From Micromonospora halophytica (lineage in GTDB: Bacteria > Actinomycetota > Actinomycetes > Mycobacteriales > Micromonosporaceae), in NCBI RefSeq assembly GCF_900090245.1, contig NZ_FMDN01000002.1:460295-524294 (forward strand): a stretch of 64,000 nt of DNA, given 5' to 3'. Below the pieces are notes generated by a model. The model was not told where the DNA came from, searched no databases, and saw nothing but the letters and a program-made list of their open reading frames with translations. Of this stretch, positions 14,881 through 22,612 are shown in pieces; positions within the stretch are counted from its first letter, which is position 1; every line of letters begins with the position of its first letter. The position numbers and the translations under genes are program-made.

Positions 14881-15099
14881 ATGAGCCCTTCGCATGAGAT
14901 CACGACGAACACCGGCGCCGTCTGGCGCAAGTCCAGCCGCAGCAACAACGGCGGCAACTGCGTCGAGGTCGCCGACAACCTCCCCGGCGTCGTCGGGCTC
15001 CGCGACAGCAAGGACCCGTCCGGCCCGATCCTCACCTTCGGCCCGAGTGAGTGGTCGCACTTCGTCGCGGACGTCAAGCACGGGACGTTCACGCGCTGA
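14881..15099 (+). CDS. DUF397 protein, copy 2
   Basis: A 72-residue protein, ATG at 14881, closely related to copy 1: VWRKSSRSNNGGNCVEV and LPGVVGLRDSKDPSGP are nearly unchanged, and the underlying DNA is almost identical over about 120 bases. The N-terminus (MSPSHEITTNTGA) and the last 20 residues differ. No ribosome site is clear upstream, so it may be leaderless. A duplication with divergence at the ends would give two partners with one shared regulator or different specificities. Confidence 0.85.
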   Translation: MSPSHEITTNTGAVWRKSSRSNNGGNCVEVADNLPGVVGLRDSKDPSGPILTFGPSEWSHFVADVKHGTFTR

Positions 15100-15104
15100 G
15101 CGGA

Positions 15105-15146
15105 CGAAGGCCGCCTCCCGCACGCTATGCGAGGAGGCGGCCTTCG
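15105..15146. terminator. Bidirectional terminator after DUF397 copy 2
   Basis: CGAAGGCCGCCTCC (15105-15118) pairs perfectly with 15133-15146, loop 14 bases. It lies between the DUF397 gene and the convergent gene ending at 15189. Confidence 0.8.
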
Positions 15147-15188
15147 GACTACTGCCCGACAGGGCGGGTCAACGCCCGACCGGAGGGG

Positions 15189-16328
15189 TCAGAGCGGCGC
15201 CACCCAGTACGGTGCCACGTCCATCCAGCCGTTGGCGCCCGCGCCGTACTTCCGACCACTGCTGGTGGTGCTCAGGGTGTACCAGGCGTCCACGAAGTCC
15301 GGGTCGTCGGTGTACCAGGAGGTCGGGATGGCGTCCAGGATCGCGTTGACCAGCGGGGCGTAAGCGCCGCCGTCCACGATCACCAGCAGTGCGTTGGCGA
15401 TCGCCTTGACCAGCGCCGAGTAGTTGGTGTCACCGTCGTCCTCCATCATGACCACGTCGGCGAGGTTGTACTTGTACGCCGAGAAGTGCACCAGGAGCTG
15501 GTTCGGGTAGTACGTCGTGTCGTCGTGGTCCAGGTACGGCATCTGCACCAGGTCGACCTTGGCCTTGCCGTCCAGCCCGAACCCGGCCACGACGTTGTAG
15601 ATCTCGGCCGCGCCCTTGATCCAGGGCTCCTTGTCGTCGCTGAGTCGGACGGCCTTGACCTTGGTGGCCCAGTAGCCGGATGCGGCGGTGACCCCGGCGG
15701 CGGTGGTACGGGACGCGGGCCCCGTCGAGTCAGCTTGACCGATGCCCCGCTGGCTCAGCCCTTCGCGCATCAGCTTCAGGCCGGCGGAGAGCGCCCGCTC
15801 GACGTCCACCTCGACCAGCAGCACCGGCCGCTGCGGCACCTGTGCGGCGTCCAGCACCACCGTGGCACCGGAGCGGTCGTAGGCGGTCACGCTCGTCGCC
15901 GAATCGTCGGTCGAGGCGGCGGCCACCAGCGGCGCCTCGCCGCGGGCCAGCGCCGCGCGCATGTCCGGGTGACCCAACCGCAGCCGGAGCAGCGAGCCGG
16001 TGTCGGCCGGCAGCCCCTTGGCGATCAGCAGCCGCTGGTTGGCGGCACGCAGGTCACCGGCGAGCCGGCCGTTCACCTTGGCGGCGAGCAGGTCAACCGG
16101 GCCGCTCGCGGCAGTGGCGCTCAGGCGGTCGCCGGTGAGCCGGTCGGCGACCGCCACCTGGCGAGCCACACCGTCGATGATGGCGAGCACCGGGCTGGTG
16201 GTGACGGCCGCCGGTTCCGGGGTGACGTGGTCGGGACGGGCGTACGCCGGGCTGGCAACCAGTACGGCCAGGGTGGTGGCCGCGATGCCGAACGACCGGA
16301 CGGCGCGATGGAAGGTACGTGGATTCAC
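15189..16328 (-). CDS. Secreted protein of unknown function (DUF3103-like, tentative)
   Basis: The 379-residue protein starts at GTG 16328, supported by AGGAG at 16334-16338; longer frames upstream lack a site. Residues 1-30 form a signal peptide ending PAYA. The mature part has no membrane helix. Its C-terminal half contains an acidic, aromatic block (YLDHDDTTYYPNQLLVHFSAY and MMEDDGDTNYSALVKAI) that I associate with the DUF3103 family, which is uncharacterised; this is a recollection of family features, not a search. Acidic loops may bind metal. An AT-rich promoter lies upstream. Convergent with the DUF397 gene. Confidence 0.7.
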   Translation of the reverse strand: MNPRTFHRAVRSFGIAATTLAVLVASPAYARPDHVTPEPAAVTTSPVLAIIDGVARQVAVADRLTGDRLSATAASGPVDLLAAKVNGRLAGDLRAANQRLLIAKGLPADTGSLLRLRLGHPDMRAALARGEAPLVAAASTDDSATSVTAYDRSGATVVLDAAQVPQRPVLLVEVDVERALSAGLKLMREGLSQRGIGQADSTGPASRTTAAGVTAASGYWATKVKAVRLSDDKEPWIKGAAEIYNVVAGFGLDGKAKVDLVQMPYLDHDDTTYYPNQLLVHFSAYKYNLADVVMMEDDGDTNYSALVKAIANALLVIVDGGAYAPLVNAILDAIPTSWYTDDPDFVDAWYTLSTTSSGRKYGAGANGWMDVAPYWVAPL

Positions 16329-16399
16329 GTGGGCTCCTCTGCGTGTCCCGGCCACCCGCTTGTCGGCGGATGATCGGGAGTGTGACGGCGCGGAACTCA

Positions 16400-16429
16400 T
16401 AGATATATGCAGATGATTTTGCACGTCAA
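16400..16429 (-). promoter_or_regulatory. Promoter for the secreted DUF3103-like gene
   Basis: On the reverse strand TTGACG (16429-16424), an 18-base AT-rich spacer and TATCTA (16405-16400) form a promoter about 70 bases before the GTG at 16328. TATATC two bases earlier (16-base spacer) is an alternative -10. Confidence 0.55.
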
Positions 16430-16520
16430 GGGCCTGGCGGTGAACGCGACGCGAATCGACCGCTGGGCACCGTTTCCAGCCTGTCCACACCAGTCGGATC
16501 CGCCGCCTTGCCGGCGAACT

Positions 16521-18665
16521 TCAGGCGCTGGCCCGATCGACCGCCTCACCCGGCGGGACCTGACGCGGCACAGTGGAGAACGGCCCGGTCAGTTTCCGCC
16601 ACAGGAACTCCAGCGTCAGCGCCCACACGAAGGCGCGCTGCTCGCTGTTCGCCGCCGCGCCGTGGCCACCATCGACGTTCTCGTGGTACGCCACCTCGTG
16701 GCCGTGCTCGTGCAGCCGGGCCGCCATCTTGCGGGCATGCGCCGGATGCACCCGGTCGTCGCGGGTCGAGGTGACGAGCAGCATCGGCGGGTACGGCCGT
16801 CCGCGCCGAACGCTGTGGTAGGGCGAGTACCGGCGCAGGTAGGACCAGTCGGCTTCCCGGTCCGGGTCACCGTACTCGGCCATCCACGAGGCACCGGCCA
16901 GCAGGCGGTGGTAGCGCCGCATGTCCAGCACCGGCACATGAGCGACGACCGCGCCGAACAAATCCGGGTAGTGGGTCAGCATCACCCCCATCAGCAGCCC
17001 GCCGTTGCTGCCGCCCTCGATGCCCAGCCGCTGCGGCGTGGTGATTCCACGCGTCACCAGGTCGGCGGCCACCGCCGCGAAGTCCTCGTACGCCCGGGGC
17101 CGGTTCTCCCGCAGCGCGGCGCGGTGCCACCGGGGGCCGTACTCGCCGCCGCCCCGGATGTTCGCCACCACGTAGGTGCCGCCCCGCGCCAGCCAACCCC
17201 GGCCGATGACCCCGTTGTGGTGTGGGGTCAGGGAGATCTCGTAGCCGCCGTACCCGGTGAGCAGCGTCGGCCCGCCGGTCACGTCCGGATCCCCCACCAC
17301 GAAGTACGGCACCCGCGTGCCGTCGGCCGAGGTGGCGAAGAACTGGCGCGCCGTCAGGCCGTCCGGGTCGAAGAACGCCGGCTCGCGCTTGAGCGTCTCC
17401 ACCGGGCCGCCGACCTGCCCGAGGCGGAGCATCGCCGGTTGCAGGAATCCTTCCGAGCCGAGCAGGTAGGCGTCGCTGTGCTCGGAGTCGGTCTCCACGA
17501 TCTGGCTGTGCTCGTCCGCCGGCACACCCGCGAGCGGCTCACGCCGCCAGCGCGGCCCGTCGGGCGTCAGCACCTCCAGCCGGCTCCGTACGTCGACGAG
17601 GGTGGCCAGGATCAGATGATGTCGGGTCCACGCGTAGCCGCTCAGCGCGGTACGGTCGTCCGGCCGGAACAGCACCGTCAACTCCCGCCCGCCGGCGAGG
17701 AACGCGTCGAACCGGGCCGCCAGCAGCGCACCCGCCGGATGCGTGACCCCGTCGACCGTCCACGGCGAGCGCAGCCGGATCAGCAGCCACTCCCGGTGCG
17801 CGTCCCACTGGGCGTCCTCCGGCACGTCAATCCGGATCCGCTCGCCCGCGCCGGTCAGCAGATGGTTCTCGGTGCGGTAGAAGTCCAGGCAGCGGCCCAC
17901 GAAGTCGCGCTCGAAGCCGGGTGTCGGGTCGTGCGAGGCGTAGACGGCGACGTCGTCGGGGCGCCCCTCGTGCACGACGGCGGCCTCGGAGAGCGGGGTG
18001 CCCCGCCGCCAGCGCTTGACCACGCGCGGATGCCCGGACACGGTCAGCGACCCGGGCCCGAAGTCGGTGCCGACGAAGACGTGGTCGGCGTCGATCCAGC
18101 AGACATCGGTCTTCGCCTCGGGGAGCGTGAAGCCGTCCTCGACGAAGGCCCGCCGCACCAGGTCGAACTCCCGCACCACGACCGCGTCGGCGCCACCCCG
18201 GGACAGGCTGATCAGGCAGCGCTGGTAGCCGGGGCGCAGCACCGTCGCCTGCTGCCAGACCCAGTTCTCGCCTTCGTCGGCGGCGAGGGCGTCCAGGTCG
18301 AGCAGCACGTCCCACTCCGGCTCGGACCGGCGGTACTGCTCCAGGGTGGTGCGCCGCCAGATCCCGCGCGGGTGCGTCGCATCGGTCCAGTAGTTGTAGT
18401 AGAAGCCGTCCCCACGCCAGCCGGGGTAGGGGATACGGTCGTCCGCGTCGAGCACCTGCCGGAGCTCCGCCCGCAGGGCGGCGAACGTCTCGCCCCCGGT
18501 CAGCGCGGCGACGGTTTCCGCGTTCCGCTCCCGCACCCACCCGGCGGCGCGCTCACCGTCAAGATCCTCCAGCCAGAGGTACGGGTCGTCACCTTCATCG
18601 ATCAGCGCCCCCACCCTCGCCACTATCCCGTTGAGTGCCCGGGATCCAGGTCCAGCTGTCAGCAT
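16521..18665 (-). CDS. Prolyl oligopeptidase family serine protease
   Basis: The 714-residue protein has the two-part S9A layout: after a short start comes DDPYLWLEDLDGERAAGWV (about 26-44), then a seven-bladed propeller, and a C-terminal alpha/beta hydrolase. The catalytic Ser lies in GIEGGSNGGLLMGVM (about residue 545), Asp in STRDDRVHPAHA and His in NVDGGHGA near 670. It should cleave peptides after proline in the cytoplasm; no signal peptide is seen. The first 20 residues are uncertain: ATG 18665 has no ribosome site, and GTG codons at 18623 and 18614 are alternatives closer to the conserved start of the family. Confidence 0.9.
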   Translation of the reverse strand: MLTAGPGSRALNGIVARVGALIDEGDDPYLWLEDLDGERAAGWVRERNAETVAALTGGETFAALRAELRQVLDADDRIPYPGWRGDGFYYNYWTDATHPRGIWRRTTLEQYRRSEPEWDVLLDLDALAADEGENWVWQQATVLRPGYQRCLISLSRGGADAVVVREFDLVRRAFVEDGFTLPEAKTDVCWIDADHVFVGTDFGPGSLTVSGHPRVVKRWRRGTPLSEAAVVHEGRPDDVAVYASHDPTPGFERDFVGRCLDFYRTENHLLTGAGERIRIDVPEDAQWDAHREWLLIRLRSPWTVDGVTHPAGALLAARFDAFLAGGRELTVLFRPDDRTALSGYAWTRHHLILATLVDVRSRLEVLTPDGPRWRREPLAGVPADEHSQIVETDSEHSDAYLLGSEGFLQPAMLRLGQVGGPVETLKREPAFFDPDGLTARQFFATSADGTRVPYFVVGDPDVTGGPTLLTGYGGYEISLTPHHNGVIGRGWLARGGTYVVANIRGGGEYGPRWHRAALRENRPRAYEDFAAVAADLVTRGITTPQRLGIEGGSNGGLLMGVMLTHYPDLFGAVVAHVPVLDMRRYHRLLAGASWMAEYGDPDREADWSYLRRYSPYHSVRRGRPYPPMLLVTSTRDDRVHPAHARKMAARLHEHGHEVAYHENVDGGHGAAANSEQRAFVWALTLEFLWRKLTGPFSTVPRQVPPGEAVDRASA

Positions 18666-18679
18666 GGCGACTCAACGGG
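18627..18679. repeat. 10-bp perfect inverted repeat over the prolyl oligopeptidase start
   Basis: CCCGTTGAGT (18627-18636) and ACTCAACGGG (18670-18679) are exact complements, 33 bases apart, bracketing the presumed start region of the peptidase gene. It could be an operator pair, a leader hairpin, or the trace of an old insertion, since a gene fragment follows. Confidence 0.5.
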
Positions 18680-18737
18680 CCTGCTTCCCAGGACGCGCCA
18701 TACCGGCCCACGAGCGGCGGCCTGCCCGACTCGACTG

Positions 18738-18869
18738 TCAGTCCCAGGTTTCACTGATGTCGAGAATCTCCATCCCGGGCGGCGCCGCCGGTGCCAGGGC
18801 CTTGGGGTCCCGGGTGACCAGGCAGCAGCGGTAGAGCACTGCGGTCGCGACGGCACGGGAAACGGTCAT
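18738..18869 (-). pseudogene. Small ORF resembling the C-terminal end of a PIN-domain protein
   Basis: A 43-codon frame (ATG 18869, stop 18740-18738) reads RAVATAVLYRCCLVTRDP, followed by KALAPAAPPGMEILDISE. The LVTRDPKAL turn followed by a strand with a hydrophobic-Ile-Asp-Ile end resembles the last strands of PIN nucleases of VapC type. The rest of such a protein is missing, and no antitoxin is adjacent. Most likely a remnant; a genuine small gene cannot be excluded. Confidence 0.4.
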
Positions 18870-18931
18870 CCGTCGGATGAGGTGACCTTTCGCTCTGGCA
18901 TGGGACGCCGCTCCGGGGGTATGACGGACCC

Positions 18932-20074
18932 ATGAGGGCTAGCTTCCGGATTGGCCGGATCGCGGGCGTACCCGTCGGGGTCAACTGGAGCGTCCTGGTC
19001 ATCTTCATACTGATCGCCTGGGGGCTGTCGGCCAACCATTTCCCCCGGGCGTACCCGGACCGGCCGGTCGCCGCGTACGTCGCGGCCGGGCTCGCCGCGG
19101 CGGTGGTGTTCTTCCTCGGACTGCTCGCCCACGAGGTCTCCCACGCGGTCGTCGCCAAACGCAACGGCCTCCAGGTCGAGGGGATCACCCTGTGGCTGTT
19201 CGGCGGCGTCGCCGAGCTGCGCGGCGAGGCGCCCAACCCGGGCGCGGAGCTGCGCATCGCCGGGGTCGGTCCGCTGGTCAGCCTGCTGCTCGGGTTCTTC
19301 TTCGGCGGCATCGCCCTGGTGCTCACCCTGGCCGGGGTGGGCGGGCTGCTGCTCGGGTCGCTGGCCTGGCTGGCCGGGATCAACGTGCTGCTGGCGGTCT
19401 TCAACGTCCTGCCGGCCGCGCCGCTGGACGGCGGCCGGCTGCTGCGGGCCGCCGTGTGGAAGGCGACCGGGGACCGGACGAAGGCGTCGGTGGTGGCCGC
19501 CCGCGCCGGCTGGGTGCTCGGCGCGCTGCTGATCGGCCTCGGGCTCTTCCAGTTCCTGGTCGGCTTCGGGGTGGGCGGGCTCTGGCTGGCGCTGATCGGC
19601 TGGTTCCTGATCGGGGCGGCCGGCGTGGAGGAACGCCAGGCCCGGATGGGCAGCGCGCTGGCCGGCGTCCGGGTCGCCGACGTGATGACCCCGCAGCCGC
19701 AGACCGCCTCGGCGGAGATGACGGTCGCCGACTTCGTCGACCACTACCTCTTCGCGTACCGGCACTCGGCGCTGCCGTTGACCGAGAACGACCGGCCGGT
19801 CGGCCTGGTCACCCTCGACCGGGTACGCGGCATCCCCGCCGACCGGCGGGCCACCACCACCCTCGCCGAGGTCTCCTGCCGGGCCGAGGACCTGGTGCTG
19901 GCCCGGCCGGAGGAGCAGCTCAACGACCTGTTGCCCCGGCTCAGTGAGTGCGCCGACGGCCGGGCGCTGGTCGTGGTCGACCAGCGGCTGGTCGGCATCG
20001 TCTCGCCCAGCGACATCAGCCGGGCCGTGCAGCGCGGCAGCCTCCGCCACCAGTCGACCACCGACCGGCGCTGA
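18932..20074 (+). CDS. Site-2-type intramembrane metalloprotease (M50) with CBS domains
   Basis: The 380-residue protein has about six membrane helices in its first 240 residues. The zinc site is HEVSH (about residues 66-70), with the third ligand in NVLPAAPLDGGRLLRA near 155-170. The C-terminal 140 residues form a CBS pair beginning RVADVMTPQPQTA and ending LVGIVSPSDISRAV; in this family these sense adenosine nucleotides. It matches the Rip3/SpoIVFB-like group, which cleave membrane-bound anti-sigma factors or other regulators within the bilayer. Its substrate is not encoded nearby in an obvious way. A TATGAC box just upstream of the ATG suggests a very short or absent leader. Confidence 0.92.
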   Translation: MRASFRIGRIAGVPVGVNWSVLVIFILIAWGLSANHFPRAYPDRPVAAYVAAGLAAAVVFFLGLLAHEVSHAVVAKRNGLQVEGITLWLFGGVAELRGEAPNPGAELRIAGVGPLVSLLLGFFFGGIALVLTLAGVGGLLLGSLAWLAGINVLLAVFNVLPAAPLDGGRLLRAAVWKATGDRTKASVVAARAGWVLGALLIGLGLFQFLVGFGVGGLWLALIGWFLIGAAGVEERQARMGSALAGVRVADVMTPQPQTASAEMTVADFVDHYLFAYRHSALPLTENDRPVGLVTLDRVRGIPADRRATTTLAEVSCRAEDLVLARPEEQLNDLLPRLSECADGRALVVVDQRLVGIVSPSDISRAVQRGSLRHQSTTDRR

Positions 20075-20098
20075 CCGCCCCGCCGGGCCTGCCCCCGC

Positions 20099-20695
20099 TC
20101 AGGCGGGCGGTGTGCGTACCCCGTACACCCGTAGGACGCTGGCTCGCAGCGCGGCGAGGGCGTCGGGGGCGGGCATCCGGCCGGCGGCGGCCTCGGTCCC
20201 GGCGGCGTGCCCGAGCGCGACGGTGGCCGCGATCAGCCAGCCCGGCGACAGCTCCGGGTCGAACTCGCCGGCCTGCTGCCCGCGCCGGATCAGTCGTTCC
20301 AGCCGGTCGAACACCGGCCGGTGCAGATCGTCGTCGGCGGCCTCGGGGACGGCGCTGAGCAGTGGGAACCGGTCGAAGATCGACCAGCTCACCTCGACCA
20401 CCCGCAGCAGCGCCCCGGCGGCGGGACCCTGATCGAGATCGGCGGCGTCCATCGCCGCCACGGCCTCGTCGGTGAGCCGGTGCGCCACCGCGCCGAGCAG
20501 TGCGTCCCGGGACGGGAAGTGGGCGTAGACGGTCTGCCGGGAGACGCCGGCCGCGGCGGCCACCTCGTCCATGCTGGCCTGCGGCCGGTCACCGAGGACC
20601 CGCAGCGCCGCGTCGAGGATGGCGGCGACGCTGCGCCGTCCCTCGGAGCGCATCCGCCGCGGCCGTCCCGCCTTCATCTCTGACACGGTTGTCAA
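20099..20695 (-). CDS. TetR-family repressor
   Basis: The protein of about 198 residues has the TetR N-terminal domain (SVAAILDAALRVLGDRP, then MDEVAAAAGVSRQTVYAHFPSRDAL) followed by a ligand-binding helical body. I chose TTG 20695 because GGAGG lies five bases before it; an ATG at 20707 lacks a site, and a GTG (20686) and ATG (20677) follow in frame. It is divergent from the SnoaL-like/DUF1772 pair, and two palindromes with TGACA/TGTCA arms lie between the genes, so it very likely represses itself and that pair. Confidence 0.88.
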   Translation of the reverse strand: MTTVSEMKAGRPRRMRSEGRRSVAAILDAALRVLGDRPQASMDEVAAAAGVSRQTVYAHFPSRDALLGAVAHRLTDEAVAAMDAADLDQGPAAGALLRVVEVSWSIFDRFPLLSAVPEAADDDLHRPVFDRLERLIRRGQQAGEFDPELSPGWLIAATVALGHAAGTEAAAGRMPAPDALAALRASVLRVYGVRTPPA

Positions 20696-20738
20696 CGCTA
20701 CCTCCATCCCTTAGCCTTGACAGCACTGTCAAGGTTAA
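20681..20738. promoter_or_regulatory. Two palindromic operators in the TetR/SnoaL divergent region
   Basis: Site A is a perfect palindrome CCTTGACAG-CA-CTGTCAAGG at 20715-20734, extended by TTA/TAA on both sides (20711-20738). Site B is TGACA-CGGT-TGTCA at 20681-20694, over the start of the repressor gene. The shared TGACA/TGTCA half-sites suggest one protein binds both, with site A covering the forward promoter. The ribosome site of the SnoaL-like gene (AAGGAGG, 20737-20743) begins right after site A. Confidence 0.75.
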
Positions 20739-20747
20739 GGAGGCGAC

Positions 20748-21134
20748 ATGACCACGCTGCCCGGCAGCGACCTCGCCGGCTACCTACGGTCCTACGTCCA
20801 GGAGATGGGCTTCGGCACCGAGGATCCCGAGGTCGTCCTGGACCGCTACCACACCCCGGATCTCGTCTGGCACAACGACGGGATCGTGCTCGACCGGCAC
20901 CGGCTGATCGCCCACGCCCGACCGGTCCGCCGCACCGCGACCGAGGGGCACCTCGACATCCACGACACGCTGACCTGCGGCGACCGGGTCGCGGCCCGGT
21001 ACACCCTGCACGCCGTGTCCCGTGGCCGCCCACTCGCGACCGACATCCACCTCTTCGGCCGGCTCGCGCCCGACGGCCGGCTGTGCCGCATCGACCAGCT
21101 CACCCGGATCGTGCCCGCCGGTGCGGCGTCGTGA
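20748..21134 (+). CDS. SnoaL/NTF2-like protein
   Basis: A 128-residue cone-shaped fold protein of the SnoaL-like type: DPEVVLDRYHTPDLVWHNDG near residues 26-45 is the usual first helix and strand, and RHRLIAHARPVRR and the closing QLTRIVP strand fit. Members are polyketide cyclases, ketosteroid isomerases or binding proteins; no enzyme function is assured here. Good ribosome site at 20737-20743. It overlaps the next gene by four bases (GTGA) and is governed by the TetR-type operator, so the pair probably handles or resists a small molecule sensed by that repressor. Confidence 0.78.
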   Translation: MTTLPGSDLAGYLRSYVQEMGFGTEDPEVVLDRYHTPDLVWHNDGIVLDRHRLIAHARPVRRTATEGHLDIHDTLTCGDRVAARYTLHAVSRGRPLATDIHLFGRLAPDGRLCRIDQLTRIVPAGAAS

Positions 21135-21613
21135 CCGACCACCCCCGGCTGCTCCCCGTCGCACGCGGGCTCGCACTGCTCTTCACCGGCCTGCTCGCCG
21201 GGGCCTTCGGATACGGCGCGGTCAACGTCGTCCAGACCTTCAAGGCCGTGCCGCTGGACGTCCGGCTCGCCTTCCACACCGCGCTGATGCGGATGAACGG
21301 CCCGGTCATCCAGTCCACGATGGCGCTGGCGTTCCTCAGCTCACTGGTGCTGGCCGTGCTGATGCACGGCTTCGCCCGCCGGGTGGCCGCCACCGCGTCC
21401 GTGCTGGTGGCGACCTCGTTCCTGGTGACCCGGCTCGGCAACGTGCCGATCAACGGTCGGATCAAGGTCTGGGCCGTCACCGGCGCGCCGCCCGACCACG
21501 CGGCGATCCTGCGCCGCTGGGAGCTGTTCAACGACGTACGGACCGTCGCCGCCCTGGTGGCGTTCCTGCTGCTGCTCACCCTGGTCACCCCGCTGGCGCG
21601 GCAGCGACGCTGA
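21131..21613 (+). CDS. DUF1772 (anthrone-oxygenase-like) membrane protein
   Basis: A 160-residue protein with four predicted membrane helices (about 11-32, 60-80, 84-102, 138-155) and the family pattern of a conserved loop with RLGNVPINGRIKVW. DUF1772 includes anthrone oxygenases of aromatic polyketide routes and many uncharacterised membrane proteins. The pairing with a SnoaL-like protein under a TetR repressor repeats a theme from aromatic-compound modification. GTG start overlaps the SnoaL-like stop. Confidence 0.8.
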   Translation: MTDHPRLLPVARGLALLFTGLLAGAFGYGAVNVVQTFKAVPLDVRLAFHTALMRMNGPVIQSTMALAFLSSLVLAVLMHGFARRVAATASVLVATSFLVTRLGNVPINGRIKVWAVTGAPPDHAAILRRWELFNDVRTVAALVAFLLLLTLVTPLARQRR

Positions 21614-21621
21614 GGACCGGC

Positions 21622-21654
21622 CGCGTCGCTGCCGGGTCCGCCGGCAGCGACGCG
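21622..21654. terminator. Bidirectional terminator, 14-bp stem
   Basis: CGCGTCGCTGCCGG (21622-21635) pairs perfectly with 21641-21654, loop GTCCG. It lies between convergent stops at 21613 and 21663. Confidence 0.85.
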
Positions 21655-21662
21655 GGGGCGAA

Positions 21663-22529
21663 TCAGGCCGCCGTGCGCTCCACCGGGATCCACAGCTCGG
21701 CGTCCGCCTGCGTGCCGTCCGCCGAGAGCCGGGTACGGGAGATCTCCGGCCCCGGCCGGCTGCGGTACGGGTTGGCCGGGAACCACTGGGTGAACACGTC
21801 CCGCCACAGGTGCTGCACCGCCGCCGGGAACTCACCCGAGGTCTCGAAGACCGCCCACGTCCCGGCCGGCACGGTCACCTGCTCCAGCCCTTCCGGCACC
21901 TCGGCACCGGTCACCACGGCGTACCAGTAGTCCAGCTCGGCGCCCTCCTCACGGTCGTCGCCCAGCTTGTCGCTGGCGTGCACGATCCCCGCCGGCTCCT
22001 GGTCGGACAGGGCCTCGATCCGGGCCACCGTCTCCGGGGCGATGCTCCGGACGAACGCCACGATCGCCGGGTTCATCCCCTCGTGGACCAGGGGCACCCG
22101 GGCCCGCCTCCCCACCAGCCTGAACTCCGGCTTCTCCACCACGTGGTACCGCATGCTGCCACTCCCTTCGACGACGAGACGGAAGGAGAGCCGCTGCTGC
22201 GAGCGCAGGACCGCGCCCGTGCGCCGGGCCTCGCCGGGCCCGACCCCGTGCATCGCACGGAACGCCCGGTTGAACGCCTCGGTCGAGCCGTACCCGTGCC
22301 GGACCGCGATGTCCAGCAGGGTCCGCTCGCCCGCCGTCACCTCGGCCGCGGCGATGGTGAGCCGCCGCCGGCGGACGTACTCGGACAGCGGCATCCCAGC
22401 CAGCGCGGAGAACATCCGCCGGAAGTGGTACTCCGACGTCAACGCGATCCGTGCCAGCTCTGCGACGTCGATCCGCTGGTCCAGGTGACACTCGACGTGC
22501 GCCATGGCCTCGTTCAACCGCTCCAGCAC
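21663..22529 (-). CDS. AraC-family regulator with GyrI-like effector domain
   Basis: The 288-residue protein begins with two helix-turn-helix motifs of AraC/XylS type (VAELARIALTSEYHFRRMF and LLDIAVRHGYGSTEAFNRAF, residues 22-92), followed from about 125 by a GyrI/SOUL-like small-molecule-binding domain (MRYHVVEKPEFRLVGRRARV, and VPAGTWAVFETSG). This order (DNA binding first) is that of Rob/TipA-like activators of stress or drug response. No obvious target is adjacent except the alditol-oxidase-like gene 84 bases upstream in the same direction. Confidence 0.9.
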   Translation of the reverse strand: MLERLNEAMAHVECHLDQRIDVAELARIALTSEYHFRRMFSALAGMPLSEYVRRRRLTIAAAEVTAGERTLLDIAVRHGYGSTEAFNRAFRAMHGVGPGEARRTGAVLRSQQRLSFRLVVEGSGSMRYHVVEKPEFRLVGRRARVPLVHEGMNPAIVAFVRSIAPETVARIEALSDQEPAGIVHASDKLGDDREEGAELDYWYAVVTGAEVPEGLEQVTVPAGTWAVFETSGEFPAAVQHLWRDVFTQWFPANPYRSRPGPEISRTRLSADGTQADAELWIPVERTAA

Positions 22530-22612
22530 CGGGTCTCCCTCCTGTTTCCGGGATCCACGCTAGGGATCCGGCCGGTCGGCGGACCCGACATCCGGTGCCC
22601 GCTGCGGTCGGG

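Noticed and set aside
16407..18935. 842-codon forward frame opposite the prolyl oligopeptidase
   Set aside because: The reverse strand has the complete catalytic triad and propeller pattern; the forward translation is motif-free.
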